A DNA stretch of 14,771 nucleotides from Oceanospirillaceae bacterium (GCA_003523085.1 DPHD01000098.1:469-15239), one strand, 5' to 3'; shown: positions 1-7,655, counted from the stretch's first letter. The notes: generated by a model from the letters alone, not told the origin. Program-made: numbers and translations.

Positions 1-11
1 GCAATGAAAGT

Positions 12-551
12 TTAGAACTCTTGAAGAGAGTCCCGTATGCGGGTGAACAAGTGCTGCATATCACGTAACCAGCGTTGTACCGGCCAATGATCCGGGTTAG
101 AAAAATCTTCGCTTGCTTGCATAGCAATAACATTAGACGCAACCGGGTTTTCGTTAGAGGGCACCAAGCTATAATCAGACTGAGCTTGTAATTCAAACAA
201 ATCGGCCCAATCCCCGCTTTGTATTTGCACCAACAACTCTTGTGCCGCAGGTGACAAAAACTCTTGCTCAACCAATAAGGATTCAATTTGCGGCCAAGTT
301 AAACTACCAATATCATCAAACCGAGTATTAGCCAGCTGCTTAACCACTGCTTGAGCCATATTGTTGGCAGCCGCCAATAAGTGCTCAACGATGGCGTATT
401 GATACGCCATGCGTTGCTGACGCTGACGCCAATAATTTGGGTTATCGGCACTGCCATAGTGTTGCTGCAAATCGCGCCATTGAGTTTGGGCAAAGCCCCA
501 GCGATGCTGACTCGCTCGCAACCAATGCTCGACGCTTTTTGGCTGAGGCAT
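12..551 (-). CDS. DUF6586-like protein of unknown function
   Basis: This is a 179-residue soluble protein, predicted mostly helical, with no signal peptide or membrane segment. It resembles the DUF6586 proteins found directly downstream of topA in Pseudomonas: a helical N-terminal half in which a repeated polar/aliphatic pattern surrounds residues 46-70, a low-complexity linker near 125-150, and a C-terminal helix with the W-x-L...R-x-R...L-x-E-(F/W) ending. No catalytic motif is visible. The ATG (549-551) follows the topA stop with one base between (TAGTATG), so translation is probably coupled to topA. The family assignment rests on remembered similarity plus position; the function is unknown. 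Confidence 0.7.
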   Translation of the reverse strand: MPQPKSVEHWLRASQHRWGFAQTQWRDLQQHYGSADNPNYWRQRQQRMAYQYAIVEHLLAAANNMAQAVVKQLANTRFDDIGSLTWPQIESLLVEQEFLSPAAQELLVQIQSGDWADLFELQAQSDYSLVPSNENPVASNVIAMQASEDFSNPDHWPVQRWLRDMQHLFTRIRDSLQEF

Positions 552-552
552 A

Positions 553-3246
553 CTACTTTTTCGCAGCCGCTTTTTTAGCCGGCTTTTTGACTGCCTTTTT
601 TGTGGCCTTTTTGGCTACTTTTTTAACCGGCACTTCCTCTACCCACTTACCCCCCACAAAGGTGGCACGCCAACCGGATGCTTTTTTGTCAATTTCAGAC
701 ATGACGTACTGTTCTTTAGTTTTGCGACTGTAACGAACAATAGATGGATTGCCTTCGTGGTCTTTCACTGGCGCACTCAACAAAAATGCGTACTTAGGAT
801 CTAACACCGCTTTGTGGGGTAGAATTTCGGCCAACAGTGGTGCTCGAGTTTCGCGATTCTTAGGAAATTTACTGGCCGCAAGGAATAATCCTGCCGCACC
901 ATCACGCAAAATATAAGTGTCATCGACCTTTTCACAAGCCAATTCTGGCATCGGAATCGGGTCCATCTTTGGCGGCGCAGCTTCACCACTACGAAGTAAT
1001 TTACGGGTATTTTTACAGTCGCCATTGGAGCAATCAAAATACTTGCCAAAACGTCCTGTTTTAAGGTGCATATCGGCTTCGCATTTATCACATTGAATCA
1101 ACGGCCCATCATAGCCTTTAATACGGTATTCACCGGCTTCAATCTCAAAGCCACTACAGTCTGGGTTATTACCACACACATGTAGCTTGCGTTTGGCATC
1201 GATGAGGTACCCATCCATGGCCGTGTCGCAAATTTTGCAGCGGTGTTTTTTAATCAATAAACGGGATTCGGCTTCATCGTCGGCATCCACCGCCACCACT
1301 TCGTCACCAGAAACTAAGTTAATGGTTTCTTTACAACGTTCTTTAGGTGGTAAGGCATAACCGGTACAACCCAAAAACACCCCCGTAGAAGCGGTGCGAA
1401 CGTTCATCGGTTTAGCGCAGCTAGGACACTCTATGTCAGTAAGCGTAGGATTGTTAGCGCGCATGCCATCTTCGGCTTCGGCAAGGCTTAACTTACGGGT
1501 GAAGGCTTTATAAAATGCGTTCAATAAGCGTTTCCACTCTGTTTCACCACTAGCCACGCTGTCGAGGCGTTTTTCCATGCTCGCAGTGAAAGAATAGTCC
1601 ATTAAGTCCGCAAAATTTTCTTGTAGGCGATCAGTCACAATATCACCCATTTTTTCGGCATAAAAGCGACGATTCTGTACCGTCACATAGCCTCGATCTT
1701 GAATGGTAGAAATAATACTGGCGTAGGTTGACGGACGGCCAATGCCCTGCTTTTCAAGTTCCTTAACTAGGCTGGCTTCAGAGAAACGTGGTGCCGACTT
1801 AGTAAAGTGCTGACTAGGGGTGAGTTGCGTTAGGGCAAGTACATCACCCTTATTCACGTCAGGCAAAATTAAGTCTTCATCTTTTTTGCTGGCACTAGGC
1901 TGCACCCGAGAATAACCGTCAAAACGCATGATACGACCACGGGTACGTAAGCTAAAGTCACCCGCCTCTACGGTGATGCTGGTACTGGTAAAGAGTGCTG
2001 GCACCATCTGACAGGCCACAAATTGGCGCCAAATAAGCTCATACAGGCGCTCTGAATCGCGTTCCATATTGTTTAGCTGGGTGGATTTTAAAGCCACCTC
2101 AGAAGGTCGTATGGCTTCGTGCGCTTCTTGAGCGCCATCTTTGCTAGAGTAGCCAATAGGATTTTCTGGTAAATACTGTTTGCCAAAACTGCTGGTTATA
2201 TAGTCACGGCAATTAGACACCGCTTCCTTGCTCAAATTAGTCGAGTCAGTACGCATGTAGGTAATGTAACCCGCTTCGTACAGTCGTTGTGCCAGCATCA
2301 TGGTTTTCTTAACACCAAAGCCTAGACGGGTACTGGCTGCCTGTTGCAAGGTAGACGTAATATAGGGCGCAGAAGGTTTACTAGAAGTAGCTTTATCCTG
2401 CCTTTGCTGCACCACAAAGGTTTGTTTTTCTAGGGCGGCAACAGCCGCTTCACTTTGTGCTTGGTTAACGGGTTTATACTCGTCACCGTGGTGTTTATGG
2501 ACTTGCAAAAATAGTGGTTTTTTCTCGCCATTGATGACGTCGGCTTTTAACTCCCAGTATTCATCGGGCACAAAAGCACGAATAATGCGCTCGCGTTCCA
2601 CCACAAGCTTCACCGCTACCGATTGCACTCGGCCGGCGGATAACCCGCGGGCGATTTTAGCCCATAACAAGGGCGACACCATAAAACCAACCACTCGGTC
2701 TAAAAAGCGACGCGCCTGCTGGGCATTGACGTGATCCATGTCGAGTTCGCCAGGGCTGGCAAAGGCGGCTTGGATTGCGGTTTTAGTAATCTCATTAAAT
2801 ACCACTCGTTGGTAGCGGCTTTGGTCACCACCGATGGCCTCACGCAAATGCCAAGCAATGGCCTCCCCCTCTCTATCCAAGTCGGTTGCGAGATAGATGG
2901 TGTCGGCATCTTTAGCTAAGCGGCGTAGTTCTTCTACTACTTTTTCTTTACCTGGGAGTATTTGATAATCGGCACGCCAGTCATTACCGGGGTCAATGCC
3001 CATACGCCTCACTAGCTGTTTACGAGCCCGAGCTTGTTTGTAGATGACCTTGTCTTCAGGCTCCATCTTGCGAACTTTAGCGGCTTCAGCGGCCCGTGCC
3101 TTGGGATCTGTGCTAGATGCAGATGCACTGGTTGGCAAATCCCGAATATGGCCAACACTCGACTTGACTATGAAATCGGCACCTAGGTACTTGTTGATAG
3201 TTTTAGCTTTAGCAGGTGATTCGACGATAACGAGGGACTTACCCAT
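553..3246 (-). CDS. topA: DNA topoisomerase I (type IA, omega protein)
   Basis: The 897-residue enzyme relaxes negatively supercoiled DNA by single-strand breakage and passage, needing Mg2+. The TOPRIM domain at the N-terminus shows Glu9 in IVES and the D122-x-D124-x-E126 acidic triad (TDLDREGEA). The catalytic tyrosine is Tyr330 in ITYMRTDS. The cleavage/strand-passage core runs to about 590. Three four-cysteine zinc-ribbon motifs follow: C607/C610/C627/C638, C670/C673/C691/C697 and C719/C722/C739/C744. A further C-terminal domain ends in a Lys/Ala-rich tail (875-897). It is slightly longer than E. coli TopA (865). The ATG at 3244-3246 gives the expected MGKSLVIVESPAKAKTI start, although its ribosome site (GGAAT) is weak. 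The gene probably has its own promoter (3307-3334) and is cotranscribed with the DUF6586-like gene. Confidence 0.98.
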   Translation of the reverse strand: MGKSLVIVESPAKAKTINKYLGADFIVKSSVGHIRDLPTSASASSTDPKARAAEAAKVRKMEPEDKVIYKQARARKQLVRRMGIDPGNDWRADYQILPGKEKVVEELRRLAKDADTIYLATDLDREGEAIAWHLREAIGGDQSRYQRVVFNEITKTAIQAAFASPGELDMDHVNAQQARRFLDRVVGFMVSPLLWAKIARGLSAGRVQSVAVKLVVERERIIRAFVPDEYWELKADVINGEKKPLFLQVHKHHGDEYKPVNQAQSEAAVAALEKQTFVVQQRQDKATSSKPSAPYITSTLQQAASTRLGFGVKKTMMLAQRLYEAGYITYMRTDSTNLSKEAVSNCRDYITSSFGKQYLPENPIGYSSKDGAQEAHEAIRPSEVALKSTQLNNMERDSERLYELIWRQFVACQMVPALFTSTSITVEAGDFSLRTRGRIMRFDGYSRVQPSASKKDEDLILPDVNKGDVLALTQLTPSQHFTKSAPRFSEASLVKELEKQGIGRPSTYASIISTIQDRGYVTVQNRRFYAEKMGDIVTDRLQENFADLMDYSFTASMEKRLDSVASGETEWKRLLNAFYKAFTRKLSLAEAEDGMRANNPTLTDIECPSCAKPMNVRTASTGVFLGCTGYALPPKERCKETINLVSGDEVVAVDADDEAESRLLIKKHRCKICDTAMDGYLIDAKRKLHVCGNNPDCSGFEIEAGEYRIKGYDGPLIQCDKCEADMHLKTGRFGKYFDCSNGDCKNTRKLLRSGEAAPPKMDPIPMPELACEKVDDTYILRDGAAGLFLAASKFPKNRETRAPLLAEILPHKAVLDPKYAFLLSAPVKDHEGNPSIVRYSRKTKEQYVMSEIDKKASGWRATFVGGKWVEEVPVKKVAKKATKKAVKKPAKKAAAKK

Positions 3247-3306
3247 GTAATTTTATTCCAGTTGTTACTATTCGCCGCATCCATTACGGCAGGTTCGAGG
3301 CGCCTA

Positions 3307-3334
3307 AGTTTAGGCTGTGCTCACAGAAGGTCAA
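3307..3334 (-). promoter_or_regulatory. Candidate topA promoter
   Basis: On the minus strand, a -35-like TTGACC (3329-3334) is followed after 16 bases by a -10-like TAAACT (3307-3312). This would start transcription near 3299 and give a leader of about 50 bases before the topA ATG. Upstream (3350-3400) the DNA is rich in A and T tracts, which could act as an UP element or bend. The -35 matches 5 of 6 consensus bases and the -10 matches 4 of 6. This is inference from base matches alone. Confidence 0.45.
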
Positions 3335-3349
3335 GCTTTTGTGAGCACA
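3316..3349. repeat. Paired TGTGnnCACA dyads flanking the topA -35
   Basis: TGTGCTCACA (3316-3325) and TGTGAGCACA (3340-3349) form a perfect 10-base inverted repeat separated by 14 bases. Each arm is itself a near-palindrome of form TGTG-nn-CACA; the left one extends to CTGTG-CT-CACAG (3315-3326). The centres lie 24 bases apart and straddle the proposed -35 of topA, which fits two binding sites for a dimeric regulator. A hairpin is also possible, but there is no T run beside it. No known regulator is assigned. Confidence 0.5.
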
Positions 3350-3417
3350 TATTAGCGATTCCCTTTTTAAAATTTCATTTTTTGCGGCAAAAAGCAAGGA
3401 TTAATGTACAAAAACGC

Positions 3418-3443
3418 AAAAGGCTGGAATAAACCAGCCTTTT
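3418..3443 (-). terminator. Rho-independent terminator of fadBA
   Basis: A perfect 10-base stem, AAAAGGCTGG (3418-3427) with CCAGCCTTTT (3434-3443), encloses a 6-base loop. Read on the minus strand it lies about 29 bases after the fadA stop. The stem ends in TTTT, followed by GCGTTTTTG. This is a typical intrinsic terminator separating fadBA from topA. The symmetric A/T flanks could allow weak function in the other direction, but no plus-strand gene ends here. Confidence 0.88.
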
Positions 3444-3472
3444 GAATTAATTGAAGTTTGTGCGCTTATAGC

Positions 3473-4648
3473 TTACAAACGTTCAAATACCGTGGCAATG
3501 CCTTGACCCATGCCAATACACATGGTGGCCAGACCAAACTGGGCGTCTTGTTTATGCATACGGGTTAAGCAACTCACGGAAATACGTGTGCCAGAGCAAC
3601 CCAAGGGGTGACCCAAGGCAATAGCACCACCGTGCAAGTTCACCTTGTCGTCCATTTTGTCGATGAGCTTTAGGTCTTTGAGTACCGGTAAGGCTTGCGC
3701 GGCAAAGGCTTCGTTGAGCTCAACCACACCAATATCATCAATGCTTAAACCGGCACGCTTGAGGGCTTTCTTAGTGGCAGGCACAGGGCCGTAACCCATA
3801 ATAGACGGGTCACATCCCGCCACTGCCATCGATTTAATACGCGCCAGAGGCTTAAGACCTAGTGCCATGGCCTTAGCGCCCGACATGAGTAACATAGCTG
3901 AAGCACCGTCAGAGATAGCCGACGAAGTGGCCGCAGTCACCGTGCCATTTTTAGGATCAAACACTGGGCGCAGAGCTGACAATGAGGCCAAATTTGTTTC
4001 TGGTCGAATGACTTCATCTGCACTGAACTTTATTAACCGGCCTTGATCATCGTGGGCTTCGATAGCAATAATTTCACTATCAAAGTCACCATTTACAGCA
4101 GCAGCATGAGCCAAACGGTGTGAACGTACAGCAAACTCGTCCTGCATTTCTCGGCTAATACCGTGCATTTTGCCTAATAGCTCAGCGGTTAAACCCATCA
4201 TCATGGAGGCTTTAGCGGCATGTTTACTACCGGCGGGGTTAATATCAATGCCGTGGGTCATGGCCACATGGCCCATATGTTCAACACCACCGACGACAAA
4301 GAAGTCGCCATTATCGGTGGCTATCGCTTGCGCCGCAGTGTGGATAGCGGCCATGGATGAGCCACATAAACGGTTAACCGTTTGTGCAGCCACCGTGTGT
4401 GGGATCACACTCAGTAACGACGCGTTACGAGCAACGTTCATACCTTGTTCTAGGGTTTGGTTAACACAGCCCCAGATCACATCTTCAACCTGGCTGGGTT
4501 TGAGCTCTGGATTACGGGCGAATAGACCGTCAATCACTGCTGCAGAAAGATTCTCTGCACGTACGTTTCTAAACGCACCGCCTCTGGAGCGACCCATGGC
4601 AGAGCGGGCGCCGTCTACAACGACAATATCATTAGCGTTTAATTGCAT
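3473..4648 (-). CDS. fadA: 3-ketoacyl-CoA thiolase (beta-oxidation beta subunit)
   Basis: FadA performs the last step of beta-oxidation, cleaving 3-ketoacyl-CoA with CoA to acetyl-CoA and a shortened acyl-CoA. It works as the beta subunit of the cytosolic FadA2B2 complex. The 391-residue product shows the thiolase hallmarks: nucleophile Cys95 in NRLCGSS, the NEAFA motif (312-316), His347 in GHPLG, and Cys377 in the C-terminal CIGMGQG motif. The frame stays open to 4753, but the ATG at 4646-4648 is chosen. It gives the exact family length and MQLNANDIVVVDGARSAMG start, and a GGAG ribosome site (4655-4658) sits 6 bases upstream. The extra 35 residues would overlap fadB and look unlike thiolase. 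It lies 13 bases after fadB in one operon. Confidence 0.97.
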   Translation of the reverse strand: MQLNANDIVVVDGARSAMGRSRGGAFRNVRAENLSAAVIDGLFARNPELKPSQVEDVIWGCVNQTLEQGMNVARNASLLSVIPHTVAAQTVNRLCGSSMAAIHTAAQAIATDNGDFFVVGGVEHMGHVAMTHGIDINPAGSKHAAKASMMMGLTAELLGKMHGISREMQDEFAVRSHRLAHAAAVNGDFDSEIIAIEAHDDQGRLIKFSADEVIRPETNLASLSALRPVFDPKNGTVTAATSSAISDGASAMLLMSGAKAMALGLKPLARIKSMAVAGCDPSIMGYGPVPATKKALKRAGLSIDDIGVVELNEAFAAQALPVLKDLKLIDKMDDKVNLHGGAIALGHPLGCSGTRISVSCLTRMHKQDAQFGLATMCIGMGQGIATVFERL

Positions 4649-4654
4649 GTTAAT

Positions 4655-4658
4655 CTCC
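4655..4658 (-). promoter_or_regulatory. Ribosome binding site that fixes the fadA start
   Basis: GGAG on the minus strand lies 6 bases upstream of the ATG at 4646-4648, in the short gap after fadB. It supports this start over the upstream in-frame start at 4753. Confidence 0.7.
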
Positions 4659-4661
4659 GAA

Positions 4662-6827
4662 TTAGTTGGCTGGCTGTAACTTGCCGTAGAAGGTTTCACC
4701 TTGGGCGGCCATCGCGCGCATTTGTGCGGGCACCTGGTACAGTGGGCTAACACTGGCTAAGGCATCGGCTTTGTCGCACACGTGCTGCAAACCAAGGCTA
4801 TCCATGTACTTTAAGGCGCCACCTAAAAATGGTGGGAAGCCAATGCCGTAGACCAAAGCCAAATCTGCTTCGGCTGGGCTGGCGACGATATTTTCTTCAA
4901 TACAACGGGCCACTTCCAAACACAGTGGAATCATCAAATAATCAATAATCTGTTCATCTGACAGCTCCACGGGATTAGCACAAAGTGCCGCCAGTTTAGC
5001 CACAATGGTTTCGTCCACTTGCTTTTTCAAGCGGCCTTTTTTATCCTTTTCGTAGGCAAAAAAACCAAGCTTGTTCTTTTGTCCAAAGCGTTGTTCGCTA
5101 TGCATTAAGTCCACTGCGGCTGAGCCCTGCCCTGCCATACGCTCTGGAAAACCTTCAGCCATCACTGCTTGAGCGTGGTGAGCCGTGTCTAAACCAACCA
5201 CATCCAGCAAATAAGCTGGGCCCATGGGCCAACCAAAACGTTCCATGACCTTATCCACACGGCGAAAATCCTGGCCTTGCTCTAATAAAATGCCAAATCC
5301 ACCAAAATATGGGAACAACACTCGGTTAACAAAAAAACCTGGGCAGTCGTTCACTACCACTGGCTTTTTGCCGATCGCGTTAGCATAAGCCACGGTAGTG
5401 GCAATGGTTGCTTCGCTGGTGTGCTGGCCGCGAATCACTTCCACCAACGGCATTTTATGTACCGGATTAAAGAAGTGCATGCCACAGAAGCGGCTCGGAT
5501 CTTTGAGGCTGGTCGCCAACAGGTCAATGGAAATCGTGGAGGTGTTTGAGGTAATCACCGCACTGTCTTTCACTTGGCCTTCAACTTCGGCCAAAACGAT
5601 GCCTTTAATCTTGGGGTTTTCAACTACCGCCTCTACCACCAAATCAACATTGGCGACATCGGCGTAATTCAGCGTGGGGCGAATATTATTCAGCACTTTC
5701 GCCATTTGTGTTGGCTTCATACGGCCACGGCTCACCCGCTTTTCCAAGATACTGGTGGCTTCATCCAAACCCAACTGAATGGCAGGTTCGGCAATGTCTT
5801 TCATGACAATGGGCACGCCTTTATAGGCCGATTGGTAGGCAATACCACCACCCATAATGCCAGCGCCTAACACCGCAGCCTGCTCTACCTTGGCGGCTTT
5901 TGGAGCCAAGGCTTTAACCGTGCGTTTGAGATACTGGTCGGCTAAAAAGATACCTACTAAATTAGCAGCCACAGGCGTTTTGGCCATTGTTGCAAAACCT
6001 TTAGCTTCTACGGCTAAGGCTTTATCTCGGCTCATACCAGCATGCTTTTGCATGGTCTTAATGGCCGTAATTGGGCTTGGATAATGCGGCCCTGCTTTGC
6101 CCGCCACAAACCCTTTGGAGGTTTCAAAGGCCATCATTTGTTCCATAGGTCCTAGTGCTAGCTTAGCAATTTTTGCTGCGCGCTTAGTTTGGTAGTCTAA
6201 ATCGCCAGCAATACACTGAGTTAACAAATGTACGCCTGCGTCTAGCAATTGGTCGTCAGCTACAATGGCATCCACTGCACCGTCTTTGAGGGCTGCTTCG
6301 GCTTTTTTCTCACCGGCACCACAAATCCATTCAACCGCATTGTCTAAGCCGATGACGCGAGGCAGACGAACAGTACCGCCCCAACCAGGGAAAATACCCA
6401 ATTTAACTTCCGGCAAACCCACTTTGGCAGCCGGCGTCATAATACGGTAGTCGGTGCTCAAACATACTTCAAAACCGCCACCAAGGGCTAAGCCATTGAT
6501 CAAACTCACGGTTGGGAATGGCAGGTCTTCTAGGGCACTAAAGGTCGCGTTAACACGCATGTTTGCCTCTATCAACACCTCTTCTGAGGTGCCGAAGAAC
6601 TGCAAAAATTCGGTGATGTCAGCGCCCACTATAAACGCTGGTTTAGCGCTAGTGAGCATCAAACCTTGCACTTGATCAGCACGACTAAGCGCAGTAAGCG
6701 CCTCTTCTAACTCGACTAATGTAGCCGCATTAAGCTTATTAACGGATTGGTGTTTGAGGTCAAAGGTGAGTTTGGCTAACTGTTGGTCGTGCATCTCGAC
6801 CTGTATGGCGTTACCTGCATAAATCAT
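4662..6827 (-). CDS. fadB: Multifunctional fatty acid oxidation complex, alpha subunit
   Basis: FadB combines enoyl-CoA hydratase and isomerase activities (N-terminal crotonase domain) with L-3-hydroxyacyl-CoA dehydrogenase (C-terminal half). It passes 3-ketoacyl-CoA to FadA. The 721-residue product has the oxyanion-hole and catalytic region NGLALGGGFE with Glu120 and LPEVKLGIFPGWGG with Glu140, matching E. coli Glu119 and Glu139. The NAD-binding GAGIMG (321-326) starts the Rossmann domain, and the dehydrogenase His451 lies in GMHFFNPV with Glu463 after it. Length fits the family (715-729). The ATG (6825-6827) has an AAGGAG ribosome site 7 bases upstream. It is the first gene of the fadBA operon, with a promoter candidate at 6912-6939. 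Confidence 0.98.
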   Translation of the reverse strand: MIYAGNAIQVEMHDQQLAKLTFDLKHQSVNKLNAATLVELEEALTALSRADQVQGLMLTSAKPAFIVGADITEFLQFFGTSEEVLIEANMRVNATFSALEDLPFPTVSLINGLALGGGFEVCLSTDYRIMTPAAKVGLPEVKLGIFPGWGGTVRLPRVIGLDNAVEWICGAGEKKAEAALKDGAVDAIVADDQLLDAGVHLLTQCIAGDLDYQTKRAAKIAKLALGPMEQMMAFETSKGFVAGKAGPHYPSPITAIKTMQKHAGMSRDKALAVEAKGFATMAKTPVAANLVGIFLADQYLKRTVKALAPKAAKVEQAAVLGAGIMGGGIAYQSAYKGVPIVMKDIAEPAIQLGLDEATSILEKRVSRGRMKPTQMAKVLNNIRPTLNYADVANVDLVVEAVVENPKIKGIVLAEVEGQVKDSAVITSNTSTISIDLLATSLKDPSRFCGMHFFNPVHKMPLVEVIRGQHTSEATIATTVAYANAIGKKPVVVNDCPGFFVNRVLFPYFGGFGILLEQGQDFRRVDKVMERFGWPMGPAYLLDVVGLDTAHHAQAVMAEGFPERMAGQGSAAVDLMHSEQRFGQKNKLGFFAYEKDKKGRLKKQVDETIVAKLAALCANPVELSDEQIIDYLMIPLCLEVARCIEENIVASPAEADLALVYGIGFPPFLGGALKYMDSLGLQHVCDKADALASVSPLYQVPAQMRAMAAQGETFYGKLQPAN

Positions 6828-6834
6828 GCATGGA

Positions 6835-6840
6835 CTCCTT
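6835..6840 (-). promoter_or_regulatory. Strong ribosome binding site of fadB
   Basis: AAGGAG on the minus strand lies 7 bases upstream of the fadB ATG. It is the strongest Shine-Dalgarno match in the left half of the window and confirms the start. Confidence 0.75.
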
Positions 6841-6893
6841 AGGGTGGGTTTAACGGGTGTTTGAAGCTATCCAATGGTGGCATTCATACACTT

Positions 6894-6920
6894 GTTTGAA
6901 ACTGTGCTAGCACTTTAAAG
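6894..6920. repeat. Three adjacent palindromes at the fadBA start region
   Basis: GTTTGAAAC (6894-6902), GTGCTAGCAC (6904-6913, perfect) and CTTTAAAG (6913-6920, perfect) lie end to end. They cover the proposed -10 and the expected transcription start of fadBA. A second TGTTTGAA copy (6858-6865) repeats the left edge of the first palindrome (6893-6900) 35 bases away in the leader. This arrangement suits repressor binding over the start site. It does not match the published PsrA layout of outward GAAAC/GTTTC half-sites, so no regulator is named. Confidence 0.45.
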
Positions 6921-6939
6921 CAGCCAGCATCAAAGTCAA
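6912..6939 (-). promoter_or_regulatory. Candidate fadBA promoter
   Basis: On the minus strand, TTGACT (6934-6939, 5 of 6 match to the -35) and TAAAGT (6912-6917, 4 of 6 match to the -10) are separated by 16 bases. Transcription would begin near 6905, leaving a leader of about 78 bases. The palindromes at 6894-6920 cover this point. This is inferred from consensus matches. Confidence 0.5.
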
Positions 6940-7019
6940 CCATGACTCAGGAGCCACAAAACAACGTCAAAGTTTTATCCAGCCCTAGAATACACTGAAC
7001 AGTCATGCATCAGGCTAGC

Positions 7020-7544
7020 TTAAAGGTCACCAACCAGTGCCTTTAGCACGCTTTCAAGCGCATCCAACTCAGCAGGAGTAGCCCGTTCGTACCAATAGGC
7101 CTGGACGGAAATAGGGTTAACACTAAGGGCGTATACATCGCTAGGCAGTTGCTCGAGCAACGGGCCTAATTGATCTAACTGATGGCTCTTAAGCGCCCCT
7201 TCGCCACGGTTCCAGCACCAACCTTGTGGTAGGCCTTGGGTATTTAAGCCCGCGGCTTTAAATACTTCCCAGGTCACCTTCTTGCTCGCCGTTAGATTAG
7301 GCCTTACACCACGCTGCGGTTTTGCGCGGGGCAAACCATAACTGGTGGCAAGGTAACTCTCGGGGGCAATTTCCCCTGCCTCTCTAGGGCCCTGCAGCTT
7401 ACTCACCTTGACTTGCAGGCCTTTAGACATGGCTAATTGGCGTATTTTAGCTTGCGCCCGTTGCAACGGCGTTGGCATTACCCAAGCCACCGAACCCACC
7501 AGTGATAACACCACCACCACCACAATAAGCCACTTAACATCCAT
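7020..7544 (-). CDS. Membrane-anchored protein of unknown function
   Basis: The 174-residue product has one N-terminal hydrophobic segment (about residues 5-22, Val/Leu rich) after the short head MDVKW. A basic amphipathic stretch follows (PLQRAQAKIRQLAMSKGLQV, 26-45). The rest is a soluble region with no transmembrane segment, including a GWCWNRGEGAL patch near 107-117 and a C-terminal helix. The likely topology is a single-pass anchor with the bulk either cytoplasmic or periplasmic; the positive charges after the segment favour a cytoplasmic C-terminal domain. Similar short proteins with a membrane anchor followed by a P-x-x-QR...A...GL-x-V pattern occur in Pseudomonas, but I know no function. 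The ATG at 7542-7544 has an AGGA ribosome site 9 bases upstream. The gene diverges from uspA and reads toward fadBA. Confidence 0.8.
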   Translation of the reverse strand: MDVKWLIVVVVVLSLVGSVAWVMPTPLQRAQAKIRQLAMSKGLQVKVSKLQGPREAGEIAPESYLATSYGLPRAKPQRGVRPNLTASKKVTWEVFKAAGLNTQGLPQGWCWNRGEGALKSHQLDQLGPLLEQLPSDVYALSVNPISVQAYWYERATPAELDALESVLKALVGDL

Positions 7545-7589
7545 CTATTAAATTCCTGTAATTAACCTATCTATGATGCGTATAACAAT

Positions 7590-7604
7590 GGTTGTGACCC
7601 AACC
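7590..7604. repeat. Small inverted repeat between divergent genes
   Basis: GGTTG (7590-7594) and CAACC (7600-7604) flank TGACC. It lies in the 119-base region between the membrane-anchored gene and uspA, where I could not pick a convincing sigma-70 promoter for either gene. It could be an operator or simply chance; the arms are only 5 bases. Confidence 0.25.
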
Positions 7605-7650
7605 TAAACACCACACGTGAATATGTTACACTCAAGTAAGACTCACCCTT

Positions 7651-7655
7651 GGAGG
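7651..7655 (+). promoter_or_regulatory. Ribosome binding site that fixes the uspA start
   Basis: GGAGG lies 8 bases before the ATG at 7664. The upstream in-frame TTG at 7649 would make this site part of the coding region, so the ATG is the better start. Confidence 0.8.

Noticed and set aside
3315..3326. CTGTGCTCACAG as a LexA box
   Set aside because: The CTGT and ACAG halves are 4 bases apart instead of the 8 needed for a gammaproteobacterial SOS box.
3379..3393. TTTTTGC-G-GCAAAAA as a second terminator after fadA
   Set aside because: The hairpin would be almost all A-T with a tiny loop; the G-C stem at 3418-3443 already explains termination.
4649..4753. Upstream 35-residue extension of the fadA frame
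   Set aside because: It overlaps the fadB coding end, does not resemble thiolase, and the ATG at 4646-4648 has a proper ribosome site and gives the exact family length.
4170..6675. Several plus-strand open frames of 60-170 codons across fadA and fadB
   Set aside because: They are complements of strongly conserved coding sequence, lack ribosome sites, and have compositions typical of antisense frames.
6894..6902. GTTTGAAAC as a PsrA operator
   Set aside because: The half-sites face the opposite way to the reported GAAAC...GTTTC arrangement and the 2-4 base spacing is not met.
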